A stretch of 64,000 nucleotides of DNA from Burkholderia sp. 9120 (GCF_000745015.1 NZ_JQNA01000002.1:6386001-6450000); one strand, 5' to 3'. Positions 8,433 to 17,590 are shown, numbered from the stretch's first letter. Made by a program: numbers and translations. Notes: generated by a model not told the origin, from the sequence alone.

Positions 8433-9155
8433 TTGCATCGAGTGGGACAAGTGCTGACTTCTTACTTCTCGAGTGGCGACGTTATCCGCAGTCGCTACGT
8501 CAGCGACATCGTGCTATCCGGTGCGCTCGACATACCCATGCCTTCGCCACGTCTGCTGGCGGATTGGCAACGCGAAATTGCGACCAACATGGTTCTCGAA
8601 ACCGGCGACGTCGAAGTCATGCCGTTGGCGCGCGCGCGGGCGCGTTGGCCGGACTACGGCCGCTGCGTGCAGGCCGTGTCCGACTGGACGCGCACGCTGG
8701 GATTGCCCGACGTGCTCGCATCCAGCGACGTCGCCCTGATGGTCTGCCGAGGCGCGAGGTATCACCACGACGCCGAGCAATATGGCGGCGCGGCGTTCTG
8801 CAATCTCTTCCTGAGCGAAGACCGCGGACTCGACGTGCATTTTCCGTCTGCCGGCCAACGCATTCCCCTGAAGCGGGGCACGGCGTTGATATTCGACACG
8901 GGCCAGCCTCACGGCGTCGTTCAACGCGGCAGCAGCGGCTTCAATGCCGCCGATTTCGCACCGGAAGAAGACTACGTGCAACTCTTCCTGACGTGGGAGC
9001 TGCCGATTGAAGACGCTCACGTAGCGCGAGCGCTCAAGGTCGAATTCGACGTCGCGCCTTCCAGCGCATTGCAACTGGATGAAGAGCAAGTCCGGCTCGA
9101 CGGCGAAAAAGTCATGGTGTGCCCGGAGACGGGACGTTGGCGTCCCGCCGACTGA
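8433..9155 (+). CDS. Putative 2OG-Fe(II) oxygenase-like protein
   Basis: About 240 residues. The double-stranded beta-helix metal site can be proposed as His111 and Asp113 (YHHDAEQYGG), His160 (FDTGQPHGVV) and Arg165, which would bind the 2-oxoglutarate carboxylate. That HxD...H...R arrangement suggests a 2-oxoglutarate/Fe(II) dioxygenase, but the fold assignment rests only on these motifs. The start is uncertain: TTG 8433 is the most upstream, and GTG 8442 or 8451 are possible; none has a good ribosome site. A 13-codon frame beginning at ATG 8416 ends at 8457, overlapping these starts. The gene lies 48 bases after the TetR gene and could be co-transcribed. Confidence 0.6.
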   Translation: MHRVGQVLTSYFSSGDVIRSRYVSDIVLSGALDIPMPSPRLLADWQREIATNMVLETGDVEVMPLARARARWPDYGRCVQAVSDWTRTLGLPDVLASSDVALMVCRGARYHHDAEQYGGAAFCNLFLSEDRGLDVHFPSAGQRIPLKRGTALIFDTGQPHGVVQRGSSGFNAADFAPEEDYVQLFLTWELPIEDAHVARALKVEFDVAPSSALQLDEEQVRLDGEKVMVCPETGRWRPAD

Positions 9156-9164
9156 GCCTCCGCA

Positions 9165-9842
9165 TCAAAGCGATGCAGCCACCCGCATAACGATCTCGCG
9201 GCGTCGCGCCAGCGAATCCGCTGACCGCTGACGCACCGACTTCACAACGGCCGGCGGCGCGGTCTCCGGGCTGCCGGCGTCGAATGGCGGAGCGGGCGCG
9301 TATTCGAGTTGCAGTTGAACCGCCTGCGCTTGCTGCTCACCGACCAACTCACTCGCCAGCGTCAGCGCGAAATCGATCCCCGCCGTTACGCCGCCGCCGG
9401 TGATCAGATTGCCGTCGCGAACTACGCGATCGCGCACGGGAATCGCGCCCAACGGCGCGAGCAATTCGTGAAACGCCCAATGCGTCGTGGCCTTGCGTCC
9501 ACGCAGCAGGCCGGCCGCGCCCAGTACGAGTGCGCCGGTACAGACGGAGGTGACGAAACGCGCCTGGCTCGCCTGTCGCCGGATGAAGTCGAGGGTGTCC
9601 GGATCTTCCATCAGGTCGCCGATACCGGCGCCGCCCGGCACGCAGATCACGTCGAGCGGCGGGCAGTCGTCAAACGTGGTGTCCGGTACGAGCGTCAGTC
9701 CGCTGCTGGATTTCAGCGGTGCCAGGTCTTTCCAGAGAAGATGAACGGTCGTATCGGGCAGTGAGGAAAAGACGTCATGCGGCCCGGTCAGGTCGAGTTG
9801 CTGCACGCGTGGGAACACGAGCAAGCCAATGTGAAGCGTCAT
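9165..9842 (-). CDS. inhA: DJ-1/PfpI-family protein, isonitrile-hydratase-like
   Basis: 225 residues from MTLHIGLLVFPRVQQLDLTG. The DJ-1/PfpI fold is clear, with the nucleophile-elbow cysteine in VTSVCTGALVLGAAGLL and the later VRDGNLITGGGVTAGIDFAL. This pattern is the one of Pseudomonas InhA, which hydrates isonitriles to N-substituted formamides. The frame continues upstream but the ATG at 9842 fits the family. It is divergent from the GlxA-type regulator at 9975, a common arrangement. Activity on isonitriles is inferred from family resemblance; some relatives have other roles. Confidence 0.8.
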   Translation of the reverse strand: MTLHIGLLVFPRVQQLDLTGPHDVFSSLPDTTVHLLWKDLAPLKSSSGLTLVPDTTFDDCPPLDVICVPGGAGIGDLMEDPDTLDFIRRQASQARFVTSVCTGALVLGAAGLLRGRKATTHWAFHELLAPLGAIPVRDRVVRDGNLITGGGVTAGIDFALTLASELVGEQQAQAVQLQLEYAPAPPFDAGSPETAPPAVVKSVRQRSADSLARRREIVMRVAASL

Positions 9843-9931
9843 TGCAGTACCTCGTTGTTTGAACGTCGTGGCCTGCTCCACGTTCGGCAGGCAATCTGGG
9901 GATGGACAGACGAACTGTACGCAAGTACTGT

Positions 9932-9968
9932 CTGGCGGGAATGCCATATTCCCAACATTTCCCGCCAG
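9932..9968 (+). promoter_or_regulatory. Perfect 10-bp inverted repeat directly before the GlxA-type gene
   Basis: CTGGCGGGAA (9932-9941) and TTCCCGCCAG (9959-9968) are exact reverse complements around 17 bases, ending 6 bases before the ATG at 9975. A second nested repeat, GGGAAT/ATTCCC, lies at 9937-9942 and 9948-9953. It could be the binding site of the regulator at its own promoter, or an RNA hairpin covering the ribosome-binding region, since no other Shine-Dalgarno is visible. Confidence 0.5.
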
Positions 9969-9974
9969 GCTGCC

Positions 9975-10970
9975 ATGCGTAAAGCGCTTCGATCGATCAA
10001 CGTCCTCGCCTTCCCAGACGTGCAACTCCTCGACGTTTCGGGGCCGCTGCAGGTATTTGCGTCCGCGAACGAACTCGCGCGCGGACGCGGTCTCGCTCCG
10101 TGCTACGAGCCGCGCGTGATCGCCGCTCAGGCGGGCACGGTCGTGTCGTCGGCCGGCCTGGGACTCGTCGCGCATGCGCTGCCGTCGGCGCGCACGCCGT
10201 CCGACACGTTCATCGTCGCGGGCGGAAGAGGGGTTCACGCGGCATCGCGCGACGCTGTGCTGACCCGCTGGGTGCGTCAGCATGCGGCCATATCGCGGCG
10301 GGTCGCGTCTGTTTGCACCGGCGCTTTTCTACTCGCGGCCGCGGGGCTGCTGGATGAACGTCGTGTCGTGACGCACTGGGCGCACTGCAATGAACTCTTG
10401 CAGCAATACCCCGCGTTACGGGTGGAACCGGATCGGATTTTCGTTCAGGACGGCACGGTGTGGACTTCGGCAGGTGTCACGGCGGGGATCGATCTGGCGC
10501 TGGCGCTCGTTGAAGAAGATCTCGGCCGTTCAATGGCGCTCGACGTCGCACGAGAACTGGTGGTGTTTCTCAAGCGACCAGGCGGGCAGTCGCAGTTCAG
10601 CAAGGCTTTATCGCTGCAACAGGACGACGATCAATTCGGCGAGCTTCACGCGTGGATCGTGGAGCATCTGACCGTCGATCTTTCGGTCGCCGTGTTGGCC
10701 GATCGTGTCGGCATGAGCGAACGCAGTTTCATGCGCCACTACCGCGCGAGGACCGGCAAAACGCCGGCGCGCGCCATCGAACAGATTCGTACCGAGGCCG
10801 CGTTAGGCCTGCTCGTGGATACGTCGTTGCCGATCAAACGGATCGCGGCGCGATGCGGATTCGGCAGCGAGGAGACCATGCGGCGTAGTTTGATGCGAAC
10901 AATCGCGGTCACGCCACAGGCGTATCGCGAACGGTTTACGTCGAGAGATAGCGAATTGATGAGGTCGTAG
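9975..10970 (+). CDS. GlxA-family transcriptional regulator (DJ-1 domain plus AraC helix-turn-helix)
   Basis: 331 residues from MRKALRSINVLAFPDVQLLD. Residues 1-190 form a DJ-1/PfpI-like sensor with the conserved VASVCTGAFLLAAAGLL elbow. Residues about 225-325 are an AraC-type DNA-binding domain (LSVAVLADRVGMSERSFMRH, then SLPIKRIAARCGFGSEETMR and the TPQAYRERF end). It is divergent from the isonitrile-hydratase-like gene and likely activates it. The 10-bp inverted repeat just upstream may mediate autoregulation. Confidence 0.9.
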   Translation: MRKALRSINVLAFPDVQLLDVSGPLQVFASANELARGRGLAPCYEPRVIAAQAGTVVSSAGLGLVAHALPSARTPSDTFIVAGGRGVHAASRDAVLTRWVRQHAAISRRVASVCTGAFLLAAAGLLDERRVVTHWAHCNELLQQYPALRVEPDRIFVQDGTVWTSAGVTAGIDLALALVEEDLGRSMALDVARELVVFLKRPGGQSQFSKALSLQQDDDQFGELHAWIVEHLTVDLSVAVLADRVGMSERSFMRHYRARTGKTPARAIEQIRTEAALGLLVDTSLPIKRIAARCGFGSEETMRRSLMRTIAVTPQAYRERFTSRDSELMRS

Positions 10971-11085
10971 TGCTATCGGGCAACACTCGGTCGCGGAAAA
11001 GCCAGGTGCTTTATATCCGTAGCACATCGCCTCCGAATGAGCATGCTTCAATGATCGCTCACCTAGCACCTTCAGAGGCTATCAA

Positions 11086-12390
11086 ATGGCGACGTCAATC
11101 TCAGGCACGCCCCTGCGTGCTGCGACACCGATAACGATACCGATTTATCCCGATCTGATTGGTGATGGTGGCAACAAGGCGAACAGAGGTCGAGAAGATC
11201 GGCAAGCTCTTCCGGCAATCTATCGCCATCTTCACCAGCAAGATGAACCTTGCTCGCCGATTCAGGCAAATCGTTTTGGATACGCGGGCGATGGCGCGGC
11301 GGCCAATGTATTGCGAGGTCTCGGCGCGTTAGGACAGATGGGCGTTTCCCACAGCCGACAAACCGGCGCAGCGCCTTTGCTGCGGATCGTCAAAGCGCGC
11401 TCGAACGATTTCGTGCGCGGCGCGTGCGACTTGCTCGGCACCGGCAATCTCGGCGGTAAGGAAGTGCTGGGTCTGGCATCGAAAGCGCTGTCGGATGGCG
11501 CGACTGAGTTGGGCATCATGCCGGCAGTTCAAAGCCTGTCCAACAACGTCCAGGATCTGATTGCGGATCCGAAGAGTGAGCAGGCCAAATGGGACGTGGG
11601 CAATGCGGCGGCGCATCTTGCTGGTGGACTCGCTGCCACGGCCGCATCGTTTGTCTTTCCTCCCGCCGCGCTGGCGCCGCTGCTTCTGCCGAATTTTTCC
11701 GAAATCCATCATGCCGAGGATCTCCGGCACGAAGTGAACCGGTTGCGTGCGCAAGGGCGCAATACGGAGGCCGATGCAATGCACATTATTTATCAGGAGG
11801 CTGCGCTAAACGCAACGCCGATCATTAACTGGTTCGGCTCGATCTATAAGTCGGCCATGCAACCCGCCATCGAGACATTCGAGCTATCGCAAGGCAACAA
11901 GCCGGATGCTCCGCCAGCGGGCGGCGTACCGCCCGGCTTGGCCGAAAACGCGGGAGACGTTGGCAACCGCTACTACGCGAGCGCTTTGTCCGAGCGTGCA
12001 CAGAGTTTTGCGAGCAACGCCAGATCACACCTGAAGGAGCTGAGTGAAAAGTCAGGCGCGGACACGGTAACGATTCTGTCGCGTGCACCGCAAGTATTCG
12101 CCTGGCCGTCGACGGGGCAGCCAATGCGGACGTTCGACAAGGCGATCGCGATCACCTATTCGAAGCGATCCGATTCTGTCTCGGCCCAGTTTCTCTCTCC
12201 AGGGACGCACGGACAATTCCACGTTCCGATCATGGACGGCGTGACAGCGGACCGCCGGATGAAGAACCTCATCGTGGTGGGCAACATGCTGGATCCGCAC
12301 AAAACGAACGTTAAGTTCGATCTCTCAATGTATCGGGATGGCAGAGTCGGCAACCTCGCTATTGCCGATCCGCGGCATTACGCGGTTTAA
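11086..12390 (+). CDS. Large hypothetical protein of unknown function
   Basis: 434 residues that I do not recognise. There is no signal peptide. One hydrophobic stretch, about 173-197 (AHLAGGLAATAASFVFPPAA and on), is long enough to be a membrane hairpin; the flanking parts are hydrophilic and helical. The N-terminal 60 residues are rich in Pro, Gly and Asn and look disordered. The C-terminal third (PQVFAWPSTGQPMRTFDKAI onward) reads as mixed beta structure. A disordered N-terminus, a membrane-active middle and no signal peptide would fit a type III or VI secreted effector, but no secretion genes are nearby and this is speculation. It stands alone. Confidence 0.7.
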   Translation: MATSISGTPLRAATPITIPIYPDLIGDGGNKANRGREDRQALPAIYRHLHQQDEPCSPIQANRFGYAGDGAAANVLRGLGALGQMGVSHSRQTGAAPLLRIVKARSNDFVRGACDLLGTGNLGGKEVLGLASKALSDGATELGIMPAVQSLSNNVQDLIADPKSEQAKWDVGNAAAHLAGGLAATAASFVFPPAALAPLLLPNFSEIHHAEDLRHEVNRLRAQGRNTEADAMHIIYQEAALNATPIINWFGSIYKSAMQPAIETFELSQGNKPDAPPAGGVPPGLAENAGDVGNRYYASALSERAQSFASNARSHLKELSEKSGADTVTILSRAPQVFAWPSTGQPMRTFDKAIAITYSKRSDSVSAQFLSPGTHGQFHVPIMDGVTADRRMKNLIVVGNMLDPHKTNVKFDLSMYRDGRVGNLAIADPRHYAV

Positions 12391-12460
12391 CGTGGCGCCG
12401 CTGCGACGCGGCGAAGAGGTGCGCAATGAGGCGAACCTCTTCAATGGACTCTGCTGTCGT

Positions 12461-12823
12461 TTATCCCTTGAACTCCACCGAAACAAAAATTTTCCTGCAG
12501 GGCTCAAGTACTTCCCACGTCCCTTTGAATCCGGCCGGAATCAGAAAACGATCGCCCGTTCGTACGGTTTTACTCGTTCCGTCAGCGTCACGAATGACGG
12601 ACACGCCTTCGAGAATTTCACAGTACTCACTCTCGGTGAAGTTCACGCTCCACTGTCCACATGCGCCTTCCCACATGCCCGCCGCGAGTTGACCGCAAGG
12701 GCTGGTGAAATGCGTATGAACGGCCTGTGACGGATTGCCGGCGAGTACCGCTTCGGTCTTTGGCATGTACTCGATGCTTTCTTTCGCCGGCTGCGCGAAA
12801 TCTACGATGTTCGAAATGCTCAT
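12461..12823 (-). CDS. Small cupin-domain protein
   Basis: 120 residues from MSISNIVDFAQPAKESIEYM. A single cupin barrel of the DUF861/EutQ-like type: SPCGQLAAGMWEGACGQWSV, FTESEYCEILEGVSVI, TVRTGDRFLIPAGFKGTWEV. Proteins of this kind often sit beside polyamine or ethanolamine genes. It is on the same strand as, and downstream of, a PotF-like binding protein, but a strong terminator lies between them (12859-12899), so it is probably transcribed separately or by read-through. Catalytic function is unknown. Confidence 0.85.
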   Translation of the reverse strand: MSISNIVDFAQPAKESIEYMPKTEAVLAGNPSQAVHTHFTSPCGQLAAGMWEGACGQWSVNFTESEYCEILEGVSVIRDADGTSKTVRTGDRFLIPAGFKGTWEVLEPCRKIFVSVEFKG

Positions 12824-12858
12824 GATGTCCCAGTTAAAACGCGAAAAAACGGCAAGAT

Positions 12859-12899
12859 CAAAAAAAGCGTGGCACACGCACCCACTGCGCACGCCACGC
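12859..12899 (-). terminator. Rho-independent terminator after the PotF-like gene
   Basis: On the reverse strand GCGTGGC (12899-12893) pairs with GCCACGC (12873-12867) around a 19-base loop, followed directly by seven T residues (12866-12860). It ends the leftward transcript of the gene at 12957-14075. Confidence 0.8.
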
Positions 12900-12956
12900 C
12901 GGAAAGACTCATCTGAAAACCCGTCATCCAGCTCACTACCACTCAACGTGCGTTGC

Positions 12957-14075
12957 TCAACTGCCCGATTTCAACTGCGCCCAAAGCCGGTTTTCGAGCC
13001 GCATGATCGGCGCCGGTTGCGGCCGCATCAACGTCATCTTGTTCAGCACGTCTGCGGGCGGATAGACGTTCGCATCCTGTTCGATGGTGGGCGTTACGAA
13101 TTGCCGCGCGGCCCGGTTCGCGGTCGGATAGAACACTTCGTTGGTAATGGCGGCGCTGACCTTCGGGTCTTCGATGTAGTTCATCCATTTCATTGCCGCT
13201 TCCGGATGTGGGGCATCTTTCGGAATGACCATCACATCCATCCACACCAGTCCCGCATCCTTGATATTCGAGAACCGAACTTCGTAAGAGCGTTTGGCCT
13301 CCGACGCGCGACGCCGGGCAATCCCCACATCACCTGAAAAGCCGAACGCGACGCAGATATCGTTGTTCGCGAGATCGTTGATGTAGCCGGACGAATTGAA
13401 CTGCGTGATGTACGGACGGATCTTCTTCAATACTTCGTACGCGGCCTGGTAGTCGCCGGGATTGGTGCTGTTCGGGTCTTTGTGCATGTACTGAAGCACG
13501 GCAGGGAAAACATCCGATGCCGAATCGAGGAAGGAGACGCCGCAACTTTTTACTTTCGACAGATTCGCTGCATCGAACAGCAGCGACCAGCTATCCACCG
13601 GTGCTTCACCACCCAGCGCTTTCTTCACGGCTTGCACGTTATAGCCAATGCCGTCCGTGCCCCATGCCCAGGGCACGCCGTATTGATTGCCGGGGTCCGC
13701 GTCGGAGATCAGTTTCATGAGGCCGGGATCGAGATTCGCGAGATTCGGCATCTTCGATTTGTCGATCTTCTGATAGACGCCGGCTTCGATCTGCCGCGCC
13801 ATGTAGCTCGATGTCGGCACCACGATGTCATAGCCCGAACTGCCTGCGAGCAGTTTGGCCTGCAAAGTGTCGTCGCTGTCGTAACTGTCGTACTTCACGT
13901 TGATGCCGGATTGCTTTTCGAAGTTGGCGATCGTGTCCTTCGCTATGTAGTCCGACCAGTTGTAGACGTTCAGCGACGTATCCGCGGCACACGCGGCGCT
14001 CATCGTGGTCATAGCGGTCAGCGAGCACAGCAGCGTGCCGGTGAGCGAAAGCAGCGTGTTATGACGGGTCTTCAT
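12957..14075 (-). CDS. PotF-like polyamine ABC-transporter substrate-binding protein (orphan)
   Basis: 372 residues with a Sec signal peptide ending near residue 30 (TTMSAACAAD). The mature protein begins with the PotF/SpuD signature LNVYNWSDYIAKDTIANFEK and continues with DIVVPTSSYMARQIEAG and YGVPWAWGTDGIGYN. Family members bind putrescine or spermidine in the periplasm and feed an ABC importer. An AAGGAG ribosome site lies before the ATG. No permease or ATPase gene is adjacent, so it must share a transporter encoded elsewhere or act as a sensor. Confidence 0.88.
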   Translation of the reverse strand: MKTRHNTLLSLTGTLLCSLTAMTTMSAACAADTSLNVYNWSDYIAKDTIANFEKQSGINVKYDSYDSDDTLQAKLLAGSSGYDIVVPTSSYMARQIEAGVYQKIDKSKMPNLANLDPGLMKLISDADPGNQYGVPWAWGTDGIGYNVQAVKKALGGEAPVDSWSLLFDAANLSKVKSCGVSFLDSASDVFPAVLQYMHKDPNSTNPGDYQAAYEVLKKIRPYITQFNSSGYINDLANNDICVAFGFSGDVGIARRRASEAKRSYEVRFSNIKDAGLVWMDVMVIPKDAPHPEAAMKWMNYIEDPKVSAAITNEVFYPTANRAARQFVTPTIEQDANVYPPADVLNKMTLMRPQPAPIMRLENRLWAQLKSGS

Positions 14076-14767
14076 TCTGCAATCTCCTTGGGTTCATCTT
14101 CGGTTTTTTGCCGAAACGACGAGGCGTGACGCCGCCTGCCGCGGCGCAAGCGCACAGCAAAGCAAAAAGGGAGGCGTATGGGCGAACGCTGACAGCGCGT
14201 TTCGCGCGGGCAAGCGAACTTGCACGGCACGACCAGGGCAAACGCATGGCAGACGATCGGCCGCTAGCTAAACGAGCGGTCTACCGCATGCAACGCAGGC
14301 TCGCGAAAAGAGAGGGGGGCTAAGGCAGAAGCGACGCGATTTCGTCGGTGCGAACGGGAATAGCAGAGGGCGCTGCGATGACGTTATGCCGGCGCACGGA
14401 GCGGCGCGACAAGACGGTATCGATGGACAGGGGGCGGGATGGCGAAGCGCAGTTGCTCCCCTGATGAGCGATCGGACAGCCGGACAGGAATGTTCTTTCC
14501 CGACCAGGCTGGTATCTCACCAATGGACCACGGACTTTCACAATTGAACCCGAAGCGACGTTGAGTAGAAGTTCTCATTGACGTGAACAACGACGCTGCG
14601 AGAACCACCAGACTGCCGCCTTAGGATAGCCGAGCCATTATTTTCGTCAAAGGACTTTCTGACATGAGGTCGTCATGGTCACGCGCGTGCACTCGCCATT
14701 GCGTGTCGCGACGCATGCCAATGCGAGCGCGACATGCACTCGCATCGAATGAACGGGACGTAATGCG
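14076..14767. other. Intergenic region, 692 bases, no gene supported
   Basis: Short open frames occur on both strands, for example a 71-codon Arg/Lys/Ala-rich one at 14108-14323 (+) and 73-74-codon ones at 14320-14608 (-). None has family resemblance, a clear ribosome site or persuasive composition. The left end contains the promoter of the leftward PotF-like gene. The reverse frames at 14320-14608 might be remnants of a lost gene, but I cannot name it. Confidence 0.4.
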
Positions 14768-15082
14768 TTATTGGCTGTTGGTCATCGGCGCTTGCTGCGC
14801 CGGATTCGCCATCGGTGCTTCGGAACCCGTTTGCGATGTGCCACCCGCCGGACTGCCGTAGCCCGTTGCGTTTTGCGCTGCAACGCGTGCTTCGGCTGCC
14901 TGAATATCGGCGGGATAAGTGGCGTCGGTCGCAACAGCCGGGTTGTAGCCGGCGTCTTCGAGTTGCTTCAACTGAGCCTTGACCTGTGCACGCGTGAGCG
15001 GCTGCTGGTCGGATTGCGCGAGCGCCACTACTGGCGCAGTCAGCACGACCACCAGCGCAACGGCTTTGATTAGCGATTTCAT
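14768..15082 (-). CDS. DUF4148 exported protein
   Basis: 104 residues. A Sec signal peptide (MKSLIKAVALVVVLTAPVVA, cleavage near LAQS) is followed by the DUF4148 core LTRAQVKAQLKQLEDAGYNP and the related TYPADIQAAEARVA. The tail is a low-complexity Gly/Ser/Asn/Gln/Pro stretch. This small periplasmic family is expanded in Burkholderiaceae; its function is unknown. A GGAGG-like ribosome site lies before the ATG. Confidence 0.88.
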   Translation of the reverse strand: MKSLIKAVALVVVLTAPVVALAQSDQQPLTRAQVKAQLKQLEDAGYNPAVATDATYPADIQAAEARVAAQNATGYGSPAGGTSQTGSEAPMANPAQQAPMTNSQ

Positions 15083-15253
15083 GATGCTTCCCTCCGGAAT
15101 TGTTTTATCCGGCACCGCAGCAATTTACGGCGCCCATTGAAGGAGTCTAGGAAGCCCGCGGTCCTGGGGAAACACCTGGCACGTTAATTCAGTATTGCCG
15201 CAAACAGTAAGTCGGCGCGCTGTAAGCCACGTCGTAAGATAGGATGAATCGCT

Positions 15254-16327
15254 TCATACGCCTTGGCGTACATCGACTCTATAAGTCGTGACTTGCCGGT
15301 ACGTATCGCCGGCTCGCACGATTCCCCGTTCCTGCCCGGCCATATTGACCTGGTTCGGAAAACCGCCCGCTTCGAGACACAACCCGGCATGCGCCTGGTA
15401 GGTGATGCCGCCGCGCCCCTTCTCGCCATTCAGCCAGTTGCCGGTATAAAACTGTAAGCCGCATTGATCGGTCGAGACGGTCAATTCGCGTCCGCTGCCC
15501 GGGTCATACGCACAGGCAACCGGGCGTAACGGCAATGTACCGGCGTCTGCGGCGTCGTGCAGTACGTAGCAATGATCGAATCCATGCGCCCGTGCCAGTT
15601 GCGCATGGGGCCAGTCCAGACGTGCGCCAATCGGCGCGCTTTGCCGGAAGTCGAATGCATTGCCCGCGACTTCCGCGAGCTGGCACGGAATCATCGCCGC
15701 GTCGACTTCGAAGAAACGCTCGGCGTCGATCGACAACACATGACCGCGAATATCCGTGCCAGGGCGGCCAGTCAGATTGAAGTACGCATGGCTCGTCAGA
15801 TTGAGCGGCGTCGCAGCGTCGGTGATCGCTTCATAGGCAATGGTCAGTGTGCCGTCGTCGTCGAGCGTATAGCGCACTTGCGTGGTCACGTTGCCCGGGA
15901 AACCGGCATCGCCTTCGGGCGACTCCAGGCGCATGAGCAGCGCGCCGTTGTCCTCGCTCACGTCCCACAGCGCGCGATGAAAACCCACGGTGCCGCCATG
16001 CAACAGGTTCGCGCCTTCGTTGCGGTCGAGTGTGTACTCGATGCCGTCGAGCGTGAAGCGCGCATCCGCAATGCGGTTCGCCCAGCGGCCGATCAAGCCG
16101 CCCATGTAAGTGGTGGCCGCCACGTAGTCGGCCGGCGTGTCATGACCCAGCAGAATATCGCCGAGACGCCCCGCGCGATCCGGCGCATGCCACGACACCA
16201 GCGTCGCGCCCAGGTCGCTGATGGCAACTTTCATGCCGTGCGCGTTGCGCAGCGTGAAGAGCCGGACGGGATCGCCGCCGTGCAACGTGCCCCACGGCTC
16301 GGAAGAAAGGTGTGCGATGCTGATCAT
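15254..16327 (-). CDS. galM: Galactose mutarotase (aldose 1-epimerase)
   Basis: 357 residues. Family marks: SDLGATLVSWHAPDRAG, the loop RWANRIADARFTLDG, NEGANLLHGGTVGFHRALWD with the first active-site His, TSHAYFNLTGRP with the second, and VSTDQCGLQFYTGNWLNGEK near the end (the catalytic Glu lies further on). It interconverts alpha and beta anomers of aldoses in the cytoplasm. It follows xylR on the same strand with a 33-base gap, so it probably speeds anomer exchange of xylose before isomerisation; the family acts on several aldoses. Confidence 0.92.
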   Translation of the reverse strand: MISIAHLSSEPWGTLHGGDPVRLFTLRNAHGMKVAISDLGATLVSWHAPDRAGRLGDILLGHDTPADYVAATTYMGGLIGRWANRIADARFTLDGIEYTLDRNEGANLLHGGTVGFHRALWDVSEDNGALLMRLESPEGDAGFPGNVTTQVRYTLDDDGTLTIAYEAITDAATPLNLTSHAYFNLTGRPGTDIRGHVLSIDAERFFEVDAAMIPCQLAEVAGNAFDFRQSAPIGARLDWPHAQLARAHGFDHCYVLHDAADAGTLPLRPVACAYDPGSGRELTVSTDQCGLQFYTGNWLNGEKGRGGITYQAHAGLCLEAGGFPNQVNMAGQERGIVRAGDTYRQVTTYRVDVRQGV

Positions 16328-16360
16328 GTCGTCGGTCGAAATAAGAGAGTAAAGGTGCGC

Positions 16361-17590
16361 TCAGTCGGGCATGGGCGTCGACGTCTGCGCCGCATTCGCG
16401 CGGTCCTGGTACTCGCGCGGCGTGCAGCCGAGCTCACGCCGAAATACCGCATACATGTACTGCAGCGACGTGAAGCCGCAGCGGATTGCGACCTCCGCGC
16501 TGGACGCGTCGCGTTTGGCTAGCAGTGCTTTCGCGACGTCGAGTTTATGGCGCAGGATTTCCTGGTGCACCGTGCATTGCCGTTCGCGCCGGAAGTATTC
16601 TTCGAGCGACGAACGCGACACGCCCACGTAATCGGCCACCTGCTCGGTGCGAATGCCCTGGCATGCGTATTGGCGAATAAAGTGCCGCGCGCGCATCACA
16701 TACGGACTCGCAAGCGGTTGATGTTTGGTCGACTCAAGCACGTTAATACCGACGGGCGGCACGAGAATTCGCCGCCCCGGGAAACGTGCGCCGTGCAGCA
16801 TCTGATGCAACAAATGGGCGGCGGTACGGCCCATTTCGTCGGTACCCTGAATGACCGACGAAAGCGGAATTCGCGTCAACGTGCGCGTGAGCGGATCGTT
16901 GTCGATGCCGATAATCGCCACTTCCTCCGGCACGGGAATGCCCGCGATCAGGCAAGCCTGCAGCAAGTGCCGCGCGCGTGCGTCGGTCACGGCAATGATA
17001 CCGACCGGCTTCGGCAATTCGCGTAGCCACGCGGTGAGTTGTTCGGTCGCCTGGTTCCATGACGGCGCGCTGGTGGACAGCCCGCGATAGATCTCGCTGT
17101 CGATCTGCTCCTCGCTGTGGCCGTCCGCACGCCGCAAATGCGCGAACGCCAGTTCCCGCTGTTGCGCCCAGCGGTTTTCCTGCGCCTGCGGCAGGCTGTA
17201 CAGCGCGAAGTGCTCGAGGCCGGCGCCGATCAGATGCGTGTAGGCCAGCGAGACGAGCTTGCTGTTGTCTGTGGCGATATAGGGTAAGTCCGGAGGGTAG
17301 TGCGCCGGCTCTTCGAACGACGACCCCACCGCCACCACCGGCAGCGGACAATCGCGCAGCGCTTCGCCGACGGCCGGATCGTCGAAATCCGCAATGATCC
17401 CGTCGCCGTCGAAGCGCTCGATCCCCGTGAGCCGGCAGCGAAAATCTTCTTCGAGAAACAGATCCCACGCCACGCGCGTCGACAGCAGGTAATTGCCGAT
17501 GCCGGAAATGATCTCGCGGTCGTAGACCTTGTTCGCGTTGAAAAGCAGCGCGATCCGATGGGTCGTCTGTGGTGTTTGCGGACGGGTCAT
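16361..17590 (-). CDS. xylR: XylR-type regulator of D-xylose genes (sugar-binding domain plus AraC domain)
   Basis: 409 residues from MTRPQTPQTTHRIALLFNAN. An N-terminal LacI/periplasmic-binding-protein-like sensor (KVYDREIISGIGNYLLSTRV, then VAIIGIDNDPLTRTLTRIPL) is fused to a C-terminal AraC helix-turn-helix (ACQGIRTEQVADYVGVSRSS, then VAIRCGFTSLQYMYAVFRRE). This is the architecture of E. coli XylR, which binds D-xylose and activates xylA and xylF. It is divergent from xylA across 273 bases, which supports the role. A longer frame to 17665 exists but its extra Arg-rich start is not family-like. Confidence 0.92.
   Translation of the reverse strand: MTRPQTPQTTHRIALLFNANKVYDREIISGIGNYLLSTRVAWDLFLEEDFRCRLTGIERFDGDGIIADFDDPAVGEALRDCPLPVVAVGSSFEEPAHYPPDLPYIATDNSKLVSLAYTHLIGAGLEHFALYSLPQAQENRWAQQRELAFAHLRRADGHSEEQIDSEIYRGLSTSAPSWNQATEQLTAWLRELPKPVGIIAVTDARARHLLQACLIAGIPVPEEVAIIGIDNDPLTRTLTRIPLSSVIQGTDEMGRTAAHLLHQMLHGARFPGRRILVPPVGINVLESTKHQPLASPYVMRARHFIRQYACQGIRTEQVADYVGVSRSSLEEYFRRERQCTVHQEILRHKLDVAKALLAKRDASSAEVAIRCGFTSLQYMYAVFRRELGCTPREYQDRANAAQTSTPMPD

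Noticed and set aside
14108..14323. 71-codon frame in the gap after the PotF-like gene
   Set aside because: Arg/Lys/Ala-only composition, no ribosome site, no resemblance to known small proteins.
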